Below, piece by piece: positions 38,839 through 55,498 of a stretch of DNA of 64,000 nucleotides (positions within the stretch are counted from its first letter, which is position 1; each line of letters starts with the position of its first letter). Source of the stretch: Ailanthus altissimus (lineage: Eukaryota; Streptophyta; Magnoliopsida; Sapindales; Simaroubaceae); assembly GCA_946807835.1 (NCBI GenBank), contig OX327694.1, positions 4,228,001-4,292,000 on the forward strand, read 5' to 3'. The notes beneath the pieces were generated by a model. The model saw only the letters and a list, made by a program, of their open reading frames with translations, was not told where the DNA came from and ran no database searches. The translations under genes and the position numbers were made by a program.

Positions 38839-41707
38839 TTGTAAGCCATTGGCGCTAGAGGTTAAAAGGATAGCATAGCAAGGAATATTTAGAAAAACCT
38901 CCAGCCTCCACCTCCTCCTTGTTCCATTATGATGAGAATTGAGACGTCCAAACTGGGACCAACCTAACTGCAGAACTCGTATTCAGAATCTCTGTTTGTG
39001 AAGCAAAATATCTGTCACAATTGTGACTGTTTATGCTTAACTTCACGTCATTGTCAATCAAACTACAGTAAATAAAATTGGCTTTTTGGCCCCTGCTTTA
39101 TTTTGGGCCCTGTTTGCTTCCCCACGGGTTTTTTGTTGAAACAAAATTGTAAAAGATAATTTATGGTCAATTTTAATAATTTCATTACTTTTTTCTGGGT
39201 TCGTTGCATCTATCCAATTGAGTTTCACCATGAAACTTTTTTCTTTTTTTACACGTTGCTACTGATATTACATTATTGAGAATATTTCATAGATTATATA
39301 ATTGTAATCATAAAAAATATTTTTTTACATTTTTTATGAATATTTTATTTAGACTATAAAATTCCCACTTTATTGGATTTGTTGCCTCTATCGAATTGAG
39401 TTTGACTTTAAATTTATTTTATATATAGTGATACTGAAATTATATCATCAAAAATATTTTATTAGATTATATAATAAAAATTATTAAAATTATTACTTTA
39501 CAATATTTATGTAATTTTATTTAAATTATAAAATTTTTGTAAAAAAAAAAATAATTACATTGTTTTAATTCTTGTTAGAAATCGAATCTCATAAATTATA
39601 CCACCAAGATCATCAATAATATTATTTTAAATTTTTTATATATATTTTACTTAGAGTATAAAAACTCACATGACGTCATTTTACATTTCTGACGCATACT
39701 CTATTTGAATTTTAAATTTTTTATAAAAAAATAATTATATTATTTTAATATTTGTCAAAACTTAAATTTTTTATTTTAAGTTAAAAAAATATACAAAATT
39801 TATTATTAGAGCAAGCGTTCAGTGTTATTTTAATTTTTAATTTTATTTTTTTAAAAAATAATTCAACTTCTCGATTTGAATGGATACTTCCTTGCCACTT
39901 GTTGGAATCTATTTTTTTGTTACTATTTATCAATAACCATTTTTTTTCACTGAAAAAAGAAAAAGAATTGATAAGAATGATTGCAACCCGTCATCATGCA
40001 AAAGAATCTTGATTTATTTTTGTCCATATTTCAATTACATTCATGTGAAAGTAATTTTGATATTGAGAATTTAAATTAAGCGCACAAATTTCTGAAAATC
40101 TCATTTTCCCATTCAACTTAAAAACTTGACAAGCACTCAAGCGGCTTGCCTTCCAAAAGATGGTTTTTGTCAATTCTTGACGTGCAATCGACTTGATTAA
40201 TGTTTTTATCGTTTTTGATATGTAATTTTGACCCAAAAAGTGCGCTACAGCATAAACAATACACACGATGCTAAGCCAAAATACCCATATTTTTAATGAA
40301 TTAAAAACTTGGAATCAACCGCACCAAATTATTTACTCTAATGATAAAGTTTGTATACACTTTAAATTAAGTTAGTGATTTAAATTTTGAAAGAGGTTAT
40401 AATAATTTTAAGAGATCGGTTTTAATTTGTAATTACTTTTAGAAGGTTCGTTTTAATTTATAATTAGTTGATATTTGAGTTCTAATATTTTGAACTAATT
40501 TTAATTTGTAATTGGTTAATATTTAAATTATGGCATTTAAAATTTGAGATGTAATAATATTTCAAAATGAAGGGAACGTGACTCTTCCACTTTTCTTGCC
40601 CAACATGGAAACCCCCAAACTTTTTCTAAAGCTTGGCCAATATCAAACTTATATGAACTAGTTGAAATTACTTTCCATGTCATAAATCTTCTGCCTTTAT
40701 TCAAGAATCAAGAAACAAAGTTTCTACTCTACATTTACCATTGCATGATTTCATTACCTCACTGTTTTGATTTTAATTACTTTGTCTGCCTTACTGCGTC
40801 AAAAATTGACTAAATCTTAGATGTTTCCAGCATATAAAGATAAATGTAATGCAATTTTTTAGAATTGTCCTGCTTTAGACATTTTAAGTGGGGTTTAAAA
40901 AATACTATAAAAAGAAGAAGAAAAAAAATGAAAGACACGTACATTTAATATTTGAAATTTTTTTTTTAATATAATTAAGAGAGATTATAAGTTAAAATTA
41001 ATTTTTACAATTAAAAGTATCCCCTTAATACTATTAATTTTTTACAATCAATAATTAAGATCTAAAATATTATAAATAAATTTAAGAATATATAAAAAAT
41101 AAAAAAAATATATAAAAAAAATCACCACATATTTTACAAAATATTTCATTTCTAGAGAATTATCTAGTTACGGAATTTTTCTGATTTACTGTAGTGGTTA
41201 TTTTCATTATTCGCAATAACGATATTTTTTTTTTACTAGATGTAAACATCAACCACCATAAATATAGAAATGATTCAAATTTCAACTTCTTATGTCAATT
41301 TCCTGAGAACTTTCTCCCAAAAGTACATTGTAAGTTTGGCTGATGTCAAAGCCAGTAAATTTCCAATCTTTCATACATCGCATCGTCATCATCATCAAAA
41401 TCATCATCACGATGCATATATGGAAAAGTTGAACAAGCATATCTGAGTTTGAAAAGTTGAAAGGAGCCAAATTTCAACATTTGGCCCCCACTCTCTCAAG
41501 TCTCACCTTTTATTGGGCAACATTATGTATTTTCTAGCCACATGTTTCACATTAGATACTCGGCCACCCACGTGAATAAAAAATTCATTGTTTTTCTTTT
41601 TCTTTTTTTAATTTCTTTTAGTAGAACTGAAAATATATGGGAGAGCCATCCGATGAGATTTGCAAAGGTGTCGTGAATTTTTCTCATCCAATTATATATA
41701 TATATAT
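38839..41707. other. AT-rich intergenic DNA with local tandem repeats
   Basis: No supported gene. Around 39197-39540 a unit of about 175 bp occurs twice, with a partial third copy to about 39670, each with an ATTGAGTTT...GATTATATAAT layout. A CAT-rich microsatellite lies at about 41378-41415 and a TA microsatellite abuts the next copia element. Open frames here are short and without recognisable motifs. Confidence 0.45.
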
Positions 41708-42392
41708 TGTAACAGTACATAAATAAATAAAATTATTTAAATAATATATGTAGAATAAATAATTAAAAAATAAAAAGAAAAATGAGTAGAAGAAAAACAC
41801 ATAAAAAATTACGTAATTTAATAACTTGTCTACGTTTACAGCGGATCAAGATCACACTCTTCTCTTATTATAAATCACAAGTCACTCACAAAGTATACTT
41901 TTTACAAGAAAGATCACAAAAAAAACTCTCTCTGTTACTTTAAGAATTTTCTCTCACAAAAAACCACAAAGATTGTTAATGATCACTAAAATTTCTTAAC
42001 CTATCACAAAGATATTATTTGGTCACTAAGATATGTTTACAAGCCAATTGATAACCTTTATATAGGCATTGAGACGTCCTAGGTTTACCCTAAATGTGTG
42101 GGAGTCGTATTAGGGAGTCCCGAAGCAAGTGAGAGATGAAATAAGGAAGTTTCCTTATTTTGGGATATTGTTCCTGTCTTCAGTGCCGCGGCGCTGACGC
42201 GCCCGTTTGAGTGCTGCAGCGCTCGTCGCCTGGCGCCACGGCGCCCACGCCTGGTCACTGCGACTCTGGCACCTGGTGTGCCCTTCTTCGTTTTTCGCCT
42301 CCTTTAGTGTCTGTCTTCGATTCTCGTGCACCCTATGCACTTAGCTTGATCTCCAAATCATATTCCGATGATTTTCAATCAATATTCTCACA
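41708..42392 (-). repeat. 3' LTR of the minus-strand copia element
   Basis: On the minus strand it begins TGTGAGAATATT and ends in TGTTACA. It has a TATATAAAGG-type box (about 42052-42066, minus) and a GC-rich block at about 42183-42265. Confidence 0.87.
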
Positions 42393-42404
42393 AATCCCCT
42401 ATTT
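42393..42404 (-). other. Polypurine tract of the minus-strand copia element
   Basis: AAATAGGGGATT on the minus strand, immediately before the 3' LTR. Confidence 0.6.
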
Positions 42405-42453
42405 GATTCAAAATCATCCACAAAACAACTCGATCTCTCATTTTCGATCACCC

Positions 42454-45400
42454 TCACAAAGTAGTGACTTTGGTTAAGTCCTTGCATGGGACAAACTTAA
42501 CCGAGGGCAGTGACTTAGTCAACATATCAACAGGATTTTTAGATGACGCTATCTTTGTTAGACTAACTTCACCACTTTGGACATTCTCTCGAATGTAATG
42601 GAGCCTCACATCAATGTGTTTCGACCTCTCGTGGAACACTTGATGCTTGCTTAGGTGTATGACACTCTGGCTGTCACAATATACACCAGTGTTTACATCT
42701 TCATTAGCCAATATCTTCGCACATATGCCTTTTAACCATACAGCCTCCTTGATAGCTTTACCAACAGTTATGTACTCCGCTTCTGTGGTCGAGAGTGCAA
42801 ACACATGTTATAGAACTGATCTCCAACATACACTACACCCAAACACTGTGAATACGTAGCCCGTCAACAACCTTCTCTTATCAAGATCACTTATATAATC
42901 TGAGTCTACGTACCCTCTTACCATTTCATTGTTGTCCTCATCCCTTTTATACATCAACCTGTGATTTGACGTCCTCTTAAGATATCTCAAAATTTATTTT
43001 ACTGCAAGCCAGTGATCTTTACCCGAATTTTTCATGTATCTACTCACCACACTCACAGCCTGTGTTATGTCTGGTTTTGTGCAAACCATTGCATACATGA
43101 TGCTCCATACAGTGCATGTATACGGTACTTTACCCATTTGTAGTTTCTCTTCTTCAGATGTCGGCGATTGTGCTGCTGAAAGTCTGAAATGCATGGCTAA
43201 AGGAGTAGAGACAGTCTTTGCGTTGAACATACCAAACTTCTCCTGAATTTTGACTATATATCACTGTTGGGATAAAAAGATAACATCTCTTCTTTCCTTC
43301 ACAATGTCTATACCTAAAATTCTCTTTGCTACTCCCAAATCCTTCATTTCAAACTCGCCACTCAATTGCTTCTTGAGTTTCTGTATTTCTTCTATATTCT
43401 TGCATGCGATCAACATATCATCGACATATAGAAGCAAATACATCATCCCACAACTTATGTTCTTAAAGTTCACGCATCCGTTATACTTACTCCTACTAAA
43501 GCCACAAGCTATCATAAACTCATTAAATCTCCGATACACTGTTTAGGTGATTGCTTTAACCCGTATAATGACTTCTTTAACAAACAAGCATGATCTTCTT
43601 TACCGGGCTCCTCGAACCCTTGCGGCTGTGCCATGTATATCGTCTCTTCAAGCTCTCCATGTAGAAAAGTTGTCTTTACATCCATCTGCTCTAGATGTAA
43701 ATCAAGGTTTGCACACATGGCTAACAAAATTCTAATAGATGTGTGCTTGACAACTGGAGAGATTATCTCATGAAAATCGACTCCCTCTCTCTGAGTAAAA
43801 CCTTGTGCTACTAACTTAGCCTTAAATCTTGTAGGCTCAATCCCCGGTATCCCCTCCTTTACTTCATACATCGACTTACACTCGACTAGCTTCTTTTGAG
43901 GTCTCTCCACCAACTTCCAGGTATTGTTCTTCCTAAGAGAACTAATTTCTTCTTCCATTGCCTGCTGCTATTCTTTCTTGTTTTCACTCTTCATAGCCTC
44001 ACCATATGTCCTAGACTCATCATACTCAAGAGTATAAGCAGAATTAAAAGCATGAGTAACTAAGTCTGCTTGTGCATACCTAACTGGTGGGTTAATCGTT
44101 CTCTTTAGCCTGTCTCTAGCTAGTTGGTACTCTTCAAGTTCCATCTTAGGAGTTCTAGTCTTTCTTTGAGTGGACTTGGAGGAACTCGTCGGTGTTCTTG
44201 GTTCATCTTCAAGGATCTCCTCGTTGAAGTGTTGATCTGGGGGCATATCAGATCTACTTTCAATCTCCACTTTAACTTCTATTAACTCGGGTACTGAGTC
44301 TTCCTTGGGCACAAGTTTTTCTTTCTCATCTTCTTAGGAGGTTTTCAGCATCGTCATCTCATCGAACGTCACGTCACGGCTTATGATACTCATTGGTGGT
44401 GTCATGTCTTTACACTACACCTTGTATCCTTTTACTCATTCGGGATATCCTATGATACCCATTTGATAGCTCTAGGTTTCAACTTCCCCTCCTTAATATG
44501 TACAAAGACAGGGTAGCCAAATATTCTGAGGTGGTCATACTTCGGAGGATTGCCAGACCATTTCTCTTCTGGCGTCTTGAAGTCAATTGCTGAGGAGGGA
44601 CTTCTATTAATCAAGTAAGCTGCAGTCACTACAGCTTCTCCTCAAAATATCTTGGACATCTTTGCGTTGGTAAGCATGCATTTCACCCTTTCAAGTAGGG
44701 TCCTGTTTATCCTCTCAGCTACACCATTCTGTTGTGGTGTTGATCTTATCGTTCTATGCCTTGCAATTCCATGCTTGGTACAAAACCATCAAACTCTTTG
44801 TTGTAAAATTCGAGGTTGTTGTCAGTCCTTAGCCTCTTTATCCTTTTGCCAGTCTGATTCTCAACAAGAACCTTTTAAAGTCTTGAATGTTTCAAAGGCT
44901 TGATCATTGCTCTTCAACACATAGACCCACAGCTTCATCAAATAGTCATTAATCAGGCTGAGAAAATACCTGGCACCACCATGAGTAGCTATCTGAGCTG
45001 GTCCCTAAAAATCCGAGTGTATGTAGTTAAGAGTCCCCTTAGTCTTGTGCTCGCCGATACTGAACCTCACTTTATGTGCTTTCCCAAGCACACAATGCTC
45101 ATAAAACTCTAAAGGCTGAAACTTATCCTCACCAAACACCTTTTGACTATATAACTCTTTTAGGTGTCTCTTGCCTAGATGTGCCAGTCTAAGATGCCAC
45201 AACTTAGTTTGCACACTCTCTTCATCTATAGAGAATAGTGCAGAACCATTCACGACTTCACCCTTAAGCACATATATGCCTTTGTGCTTCTCTCCTCTCA
45301 TCACCACCATGGAACCTTTCAAAACTCTTAAAATCCCTCCATCGATCCTGATGGAACATCCATTCTGGTCTAAAAGTCCTTAGTGAGATCAAGTTTCTCT

Positions 45401-46437
45401 TCAAGTCAGGAACATACCTAATATCTGTCAACTCTCTCACTCGCCCATCATGTAGCCTAAGTTTAACACTACCAATTTCCATCATCTGACATGCAACGTC
45501 ATTACCCATTAAGATCTTACCACCACTAATGGGCTGGAAATTTATAAACCAAGACTTATACGGGCACATGTGAAAAGTACAACTAGAATCAAGAACCCAT
45601 TTTTCAGAGTTCTTACCATCAGTAGCGATGAGTGTTTCTGCGTTGTCATAGCTATCATCATAGGCAAGTGCAGCGTCCACTTTCTTCTTATCTTGTACTC
45701 TCTTCTCAGGACAGTCCTTTATGAAGTGTCCCTCTTTCTTGCAGTAATAACACTTCCTAGGAGTCCTAAACTTCGATCTTGGGCCTTTTTTATTCCTATC
45801 TCTATATGAGGGCCTTCCTCTTACAGATAAACTTTTTATATTGCCCTCGACCTGTTTCTCTAATAACTTTGAGTTTAATGATGATTTCACATCACTCATC
45901 GTTAAACTCTCTCTGCCGTAGAGTAGCGTATCAACAAAAACTCTCATAACTCTTGAGGAGTGAACTCAGCAGGATAATTGCTCTATCTTCATCTTCTATC
46001 TTGATGTTGATAGATTCAAGATCAAGGATGATCTTATTGAAGGCGTCTATATAATCTTTCATCGGCGTCCCCTTTGACATGGACAACTGATATAACTTCT
46101 TCTTTATATGTAATTTGTTGGCCAACGATTTCCTCATATAAAGAGAGTCAAGCTTCTTCCAAAGACCTATTGCCGTTGTCTCACCTGTTACTTCCCTTAG
46201 TACTTCATCGCTCAATGATTGAACGATTATGCTATGAGCTCTTTCTTGAATGTCATTTCTTTCTGCTTCATCTTTAGATGACTCTAGCGTCTTTTCTTCA
46301 TCACTAGATGGATCTGCAGTCTTCTCTAATGCTGAACCAAGTCTTTGGCTCACTAACAACGCCTTAACCTTTATCTTCCGCAGATTGAAGTCATTCGTAC
46401 TGTTGAATTTCTTTACCTCATACTCGGGTGTGGCCAT
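42454..46437 (-). pseudogene. Copia gag-pol
   Basis: Gag starts at 46437 (MATPEYEVKKFNSTNDFNLR), with a UBN2-type domain (LWKKLDSLYMRKSLANK). After a frameshift comes the zinc knuckle CYYCKKEGHFIKDCP (about 45750), then protease WVLDSSCTFHMCP, where the usual Gly of the DSG/DTG triad is Ser. The integrase zone shows LWHLRLAHLGKRHLKEL and GTLNYIHSDF. Reverse transcriptase runs from about 43958, with RFKAKLVAQGFTQREGVDF, LEQMDVKTTFLHGEL and the catalytic YVDD in LLYVDDMLIA (about 43435). RNase H has STTEAEY and the terminal DMLTKSLPS (about 42530). Several frameshifts and stops break the polyprotein. Confidence 0.9.
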
Positions 46438-46453
46438 GTTTGCTTAGAATCAA

Positions 46454-46465
46454 GCTTTGATACCA
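46454..46465 (-). other. Primer-binding site of the minus-strand copia element
   Basis: TGGTATCAAAGC on the minus strand, three bases after the 5' LTR end. This is the initiator tRNA-Met type with G-to-A at one position. Confidence 0.8.
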
Positions 46466-46468
46466 GTT

Positions 46469-47209
46469 TGTTGAAGCGGAAGCGCACAAATAAGTAAAAT
46501 CACCCAAACAATATATGCAGAACAAGTAATTAAGGAATAAAGAGAGAAAGGGGTAGAAGAAGAACACACAAAGAATTACGTGGTTCGACAACTTGCCTAC
46601 GTCCACGGCGGATCAAGATCACACTCTTCTCTTATTATGAATCACAAGGCACTAACAAAGTATGCCTTTTACAAGAAAGATCATAAAGAAAACTCTCTCT
46701 GTCACTTTATGAATTTTCTTTTACAAAAAACCACAAAGATTGTTGATGATCACTAAGATTTCTCAACCTATCACAAAGATATTGTTTGATAACTAAGATA
46801 TGTTTACAAGTCAATTGATAGCTTTTATATAGGCATTGGAACGTTTTAGATTTACCCTAAACGTGTGGGAGTCGTATTAGGAAGTCTTGAAGTAAGTGGG
46901 AGACGAAATAAGGAAGTTTCCTTATTTCGGGATACTGTTCCCGTCTTCAGTGCCGCGGTGTCGGGCTCTCACTGCCGCGACGCTGGTGCGCTCGTCTGAG
47001 TGCTGCGGCACTCGTCGCCTGGCTCTGCTGCGCTCAGTTGCTGGATTGGGCGCCACGATGCCTACGCCTGGTCGCAGCGGCTCTAGCTCCTAGTGCGCAC
47101 TTCTTTGTTTTTCACCTTCTTTTGCGTTTGTCTTCGATTCTCATGTACCCTATGCACTTGGTTTGATCTCCAAATTATATTCCGATGATTTTCAATTAAT
47201 ATTCTCCCA
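46469..47209 (-). repeat. 5' LTR of the minus-strand copia element
   Basis: Aligns with 41708-42392 along its length. It is longer chiefly because its GC-rich block (about 46950-47085) holds extra units of a GCCGCGG/CGCTGGTGCG type missing from the other LTR. Confidence 0.87.
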
Positions 47210-48296
47210 ATATAACTATATGTTTTTAATTTTAATTATAATTTTATTAAAAAAATAAATGTTGGGACAGGTTATTTTTATTGTACCATCACTTTTGTAC
47301 TAGGTTTTTTTTTAATAAGTAAGGGGGATTTTAACATAAAATGCAATGTAAGTTCTTGTCTCTATCAAATTCTTTATTAAAGTGTAATTTGTATAAATCT
47401 CAAGGGTGACAATATTAATATCCATAATGAATGTTGGAGCAGGTGTTAGTTCTGTACAATAAGACGGAAGTATCTCACTGGTAAAAGGTTAAAAAAGAAT
47501 TAATTTAAAATGAAAAAAGAAGAAGAAAAGACTGGCAGGCATAATAGACATGAGATGGGTTGAGAATGATTCTTTACTTGAGCTTGCAAAACTGTTTATG
47601 GCTTTGAAACTTTCTTTACTTGTGGTTGGAATGTGATTGCGAAGACTTGTTTGTGTTGTGTCTTCCTTTGAGCTTATAAATTATGGACTCAACAGTCGAA
47701 AGCTTTGCCTTGCTCTGCTCATTCGGGTAAAATCCTTGAACCCAAACTACCCACTTCACTTCTTCTTTGTATCTTGATATGTTAGCAACTTGGTTTATGA
47801 TAATTTTTTTTGGGTTTAATTTTGTATTATTGTGCCTTGCATGTGGGTCTGGCAGTAGGCTTGGATATTTGTTTTTCAACTTGTTCTTCTAGTTTAATAT
47901 ATATATATATATATATTTGTGCGCTAGCATTACACAATTAAAGCTAATATAATAATAATAGGGATTCCTTGTATGTTTTGTTCTATTTCTTGTTTCTCTT
48001 TTTGCTGGTTTCTTATGTGGGTAGAGCTATCTAGTCCCTACGTTGGTGGAGCCTGTACTTTGAATCCTCACAGATTTTTGTTGTCATATTAATGTTCCAA
48101 GTTCCATCTATGTTTTCTGTTTTTAGCTTTTCACACTTTTGGAATTCATGTTTCTTTCCGCAGAGTCAATATCTATCTGATAACTGTTTTCTGGAATTCA
48201 TGTTCACTCTGACATTGTTGGCAGGTGCTGGTTCTCTTTGAACCAATGCTAGTTTGAGCAGAAGAACTAATCAATTAGTGTCAAGCTTTCGTAAAT
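47210..48296 (+). promoter_or_regulatory. Upstream region and 5' leader of the GLR3.4-type gene
   Basis: A footprint of the MITE family found at 53.6-55.1 kb may lie at about 47385-47433 (GTGTAATTTGT...GGGTGACAATATTAATATCC). A TA microsatellite lies at about 47897-47917. TTGTTGGCAG at 48216-48225 could be the acceptor of a leader intron. A three-codon upstream frame (ATG CTA GTT TGA, 48246-48257) precedes the main start. No TATA box is claimed. Confidence 0.4.
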
Positions 48297-53094
<4,798 letters not shown>

Positions 53095-53615
53095 CACAAA
53101 GTTCTTGATTTACTAGGTGTTACAATGCTCCTCTTTGTTGTTTACTTTTCAATCTAAATACAAATCCATCTATACTAATTAATATGTTTGCTCCTTTCTT
53201 CAGAGCCTACTTTAGGTTGCTAAGATTGATTATAATTTATGTTCACATAGTTTGTAGGAAAAACAAAAAAAATAGGCTAGGAAAATCTTGTCTAGTCACC
53301 AACCATTTTGTATTACACAATGATGCTTTTACTCCCTTTACTAGTTGAATGTCATAAAAGCAATTTGTTTTCCATTTGTTTTTTTTGTTCTGAAATGCTT
53401 TGAAATTCTTACTGGGTTTATGAGCTGTAATGTATCAACCTTCATGAGATGTCTATTATATTATGGGGAACACTACATGGTTTTGTACACATAATTTTTT
53501 TTTCATATTTAACTCTTTTTTTTTTTTTCCTTTTCACCAATTGAAATATGAAACAAATTCCTAGGAATAGAATGAGGGACCCATCATTCAACTTCTACTG
53601 CATCAAACAATAATA
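53095..53615. other. 3' flank of the GLR3.4-type gene
   Basis: 3' untranslated region and spacer. No clear AATAAA was found close to the stop codon. Nothing else is recognised. Confidence 0.4.
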
Positions 53616-53832
53616 GGGATATTAACACCGTCACCTCTTGAGGTGGATACCTTCTTTATTTAAAAGATGAACATATCTTTAAAGAATATTTTAATTATTT
53701 ATATAATAAAATTAGAAAGGTATTTTTTCTATTTTCATTAAATAAAAAAATTGATAATGTAATTACAATTAAAACCACTAGTTATCAAAATATAATTTGT
53801 GTCAACTTCAGATGTTACAGTGTTAATACCCC
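53616..53832. mobile_element. MITE 1 with terminal inverted repeats and 9-bp target duplication
   Basis: Left end GGGATATTAACACCGTCAC; the reverse complement of the right end is GGGGTATTAACACTGTAAC. The flanks repeat ACAATAATA exactly (53607-53615 and 53834-53842; an extra A makes 10). The interior is AT-rich with self-complementary halves. A 9-bp duplication with such ends points to a Mutator-like non-autonomous element. Confidence 0.8.
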
Positions 53833-53905
53833 AACAATAATAGAATTGCCAACCCCCCAATCATAAGAAGTTGAGAGGTGTCATAATGTACGGTAAATTT
53901 GTTTT

Positions 53906-53950
53906 ATAATAATAATAATAATAATAATAATTATTATTATTATTATTATA
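53906..53950. repeat. Palindromic AAT/ATT microsatellite
   Basis: A run of AAT units is followed directly by a run of ATT units, giving a nearly perfect 45-bp palindrome able to fold back on itself. Confidence 0.9.
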
Positions 53951-54302
53951 TTGGTCTAAGTACCAAGCTTTTTTGTCGTCTATTTCTAGAATTAGCATTA
54001 CAAAACCCAACAAGTAAATTCCTAATTTTGGTTATTTGTCATCTAGCTATATTCCCCCTAAATTATTAACCAAGATTCCACTATTATTATTAAATTCATA
54101 ATTAAATCTACGTGCCTCCCTCCGACATGACTCAATTGTCACCAAACTGGTGCGATATAAAGAAATAAGATTACAAAACTTTATTACATTATTTACATGA
54201 AAAAATAATTGAATAACTTGAATTCATAGCAGCCATCCACTCCACAATCATTATGATTATGAATAGATGGCTTGCACCCACGTCAAATGCACAACTAGTT
54301 TT

Positions 54303-54568
54303 GGGGTATTAACGTTGTCATCCCCTTAGGTTGTCACAAATTATATTTTAACCGTAAATTTAATTTTAATTATACTATTATCTTCTTTATTTAATTAAAA
54401 AGATAAAAATATTTTTATAATTTTATCATATAAATAATTAAAATATCTTTAAAATATGGAGATATTTTTGTCTTTTCAAATAGATAGAAAAGTGACGGTA
54501 TAAGTAAAACTAAACGTCACAAAAATGTAATTTGTGCTAATTTTAAAGGGTAACAGTGTTAATATCCC
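54303..54568. mobile_element. MITE 2 of the same family
   Basis: Ends GGGGTATTAACGTTGTCAT and (reverse complement of the right end) GGGATATTAACACTGTTAC. Flanks ACTAGTTTT and AATAATTTT agree at 7 of 9 positions, as a decayed target duplication. About 266 bp. Confidence 0.72.
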
Positions 54569-54681
54569 AATAATTTTGTACATTTAATGGAGATTCTAAT
54601 TTTAATTTGGTCCACATCATATGAGTTATATAAGGTCTTACATAGATTCAAAATTTACACTGAATGTAAAATTTATATTTT

Positions 54682-55054
54682 GGGGGTATTAACATTGGGG
54701 TTGGTACAAATTATGTTTTGATGATAGTTTTAGTTTTAATTATATTGTTATTTTTTATTTAATTGAAAAGATAAAAATATTTTTAATTTTTAATAATATT
54801 TTAATTATAGATAAAATTATGAGAGAATTACATTTTGATAATAGCTTTCGTTTTAGTTACACTATCATTCTTCTACTTAATTAAAAAGACAAAATTTCTC
54901 ATAATTTTATCAACATAAATAATTAAAATATTATTAAAAATTAAAAATATTTTTATCTTTTTAATTAAATAGAAGGGTGATAATGTAATTAAAACCAAAG
55001 CTGTTATCAAAGTGTAATTTATGCCAATCTTAGGGGTGACAGTGTTAACATCCC
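54682..55054. mobile_element. MITE 3, longer composite copy
   Basis: Ends GGGGGTATTAACATT and (reverse complement of the right end) GGGATGTTAACACTGTCAC. The interior holds two successive head-like parts (AATTATGTTTTGATGATAG, then AATTACATTTTGATAATAG), as if one copy sits in or was joined to another. The right flank resembles the right flank of MITE 2. Confidence 0.65.
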
Positions 55055-55179
55055 AATAGTTTTGTTCATTTAATAGATGAGACAAAATTTTAAATTATGA
55101 TTCTAATTTTAATCTGGTCCATATGAGTTTCTATAAGGTCTTAAATAGATCCGAAATTTATACTAAATGTAAGCCAAAA

Positions 55180-55498
55180 TCCAGATGAAAAGCTTCAAGT
55201 TCCCAAAATAGCCTCTTCTATGGAGACCGCTGAAAGCACAAGTGCCGGCAATATGGACTATTTCTGTTCTCTCTGTCGTGTATTTTGGTCAATTTCATTT
55301 TTTTTTCCCCCCCGTTAAAGTAGTCACGTTCATGGCAAAAAGGTGGTTCTATAAATAAATATATAGCATATTCTAAAAATAACCAAAGTTTTTGAGATAT
55401 GATCTCACTCAGAGCTTAGCAACCATTTTCATGGCCATATAGAGACACCCACTAATCTTGAGGCCATCCCTTCCAACGATAAAAAAAGGAAAAATAAA
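55180..55498 (+). promoter_or_regulatory. Upstream region of the SGP-type GTPase gene
   Basis: Short spacer containing the probable promoter and 5' leader. GGTTCTATAAATAAATATA (about 55344-55362) is a candidate TATA box, about 140 bp before the start codon. Confidence 0.4.

Larger units (their letters stand above)
41708..47209 (-). mobile_element. Ty1/copia retrotransposon with both LTRs (minus strand)
   Basis: Element of about 5.5 kb with LTRs at 41708-42392 (3') and 46469-47209 (5'), primer-binding site, gag, protease, integrase, reverse transcriptase, RNase H and polypurine tract, in copia order. It sits in a TA microsatellite, so the target duplication (TATAT versus ATATA) cannot be judged. 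Frameshifts (for example near 45940 and 45300) and stops make it defective, but the blocks are longer and cleaner than in the other retroelements here, suggesting a younger copy. Confidence 0.92.

Noticed and set aside
42211..42477. Plus-strand open frame of 88 residues
   Set aside because: It lies across the copia LTR and its GC-rich block and is antisense to the element.
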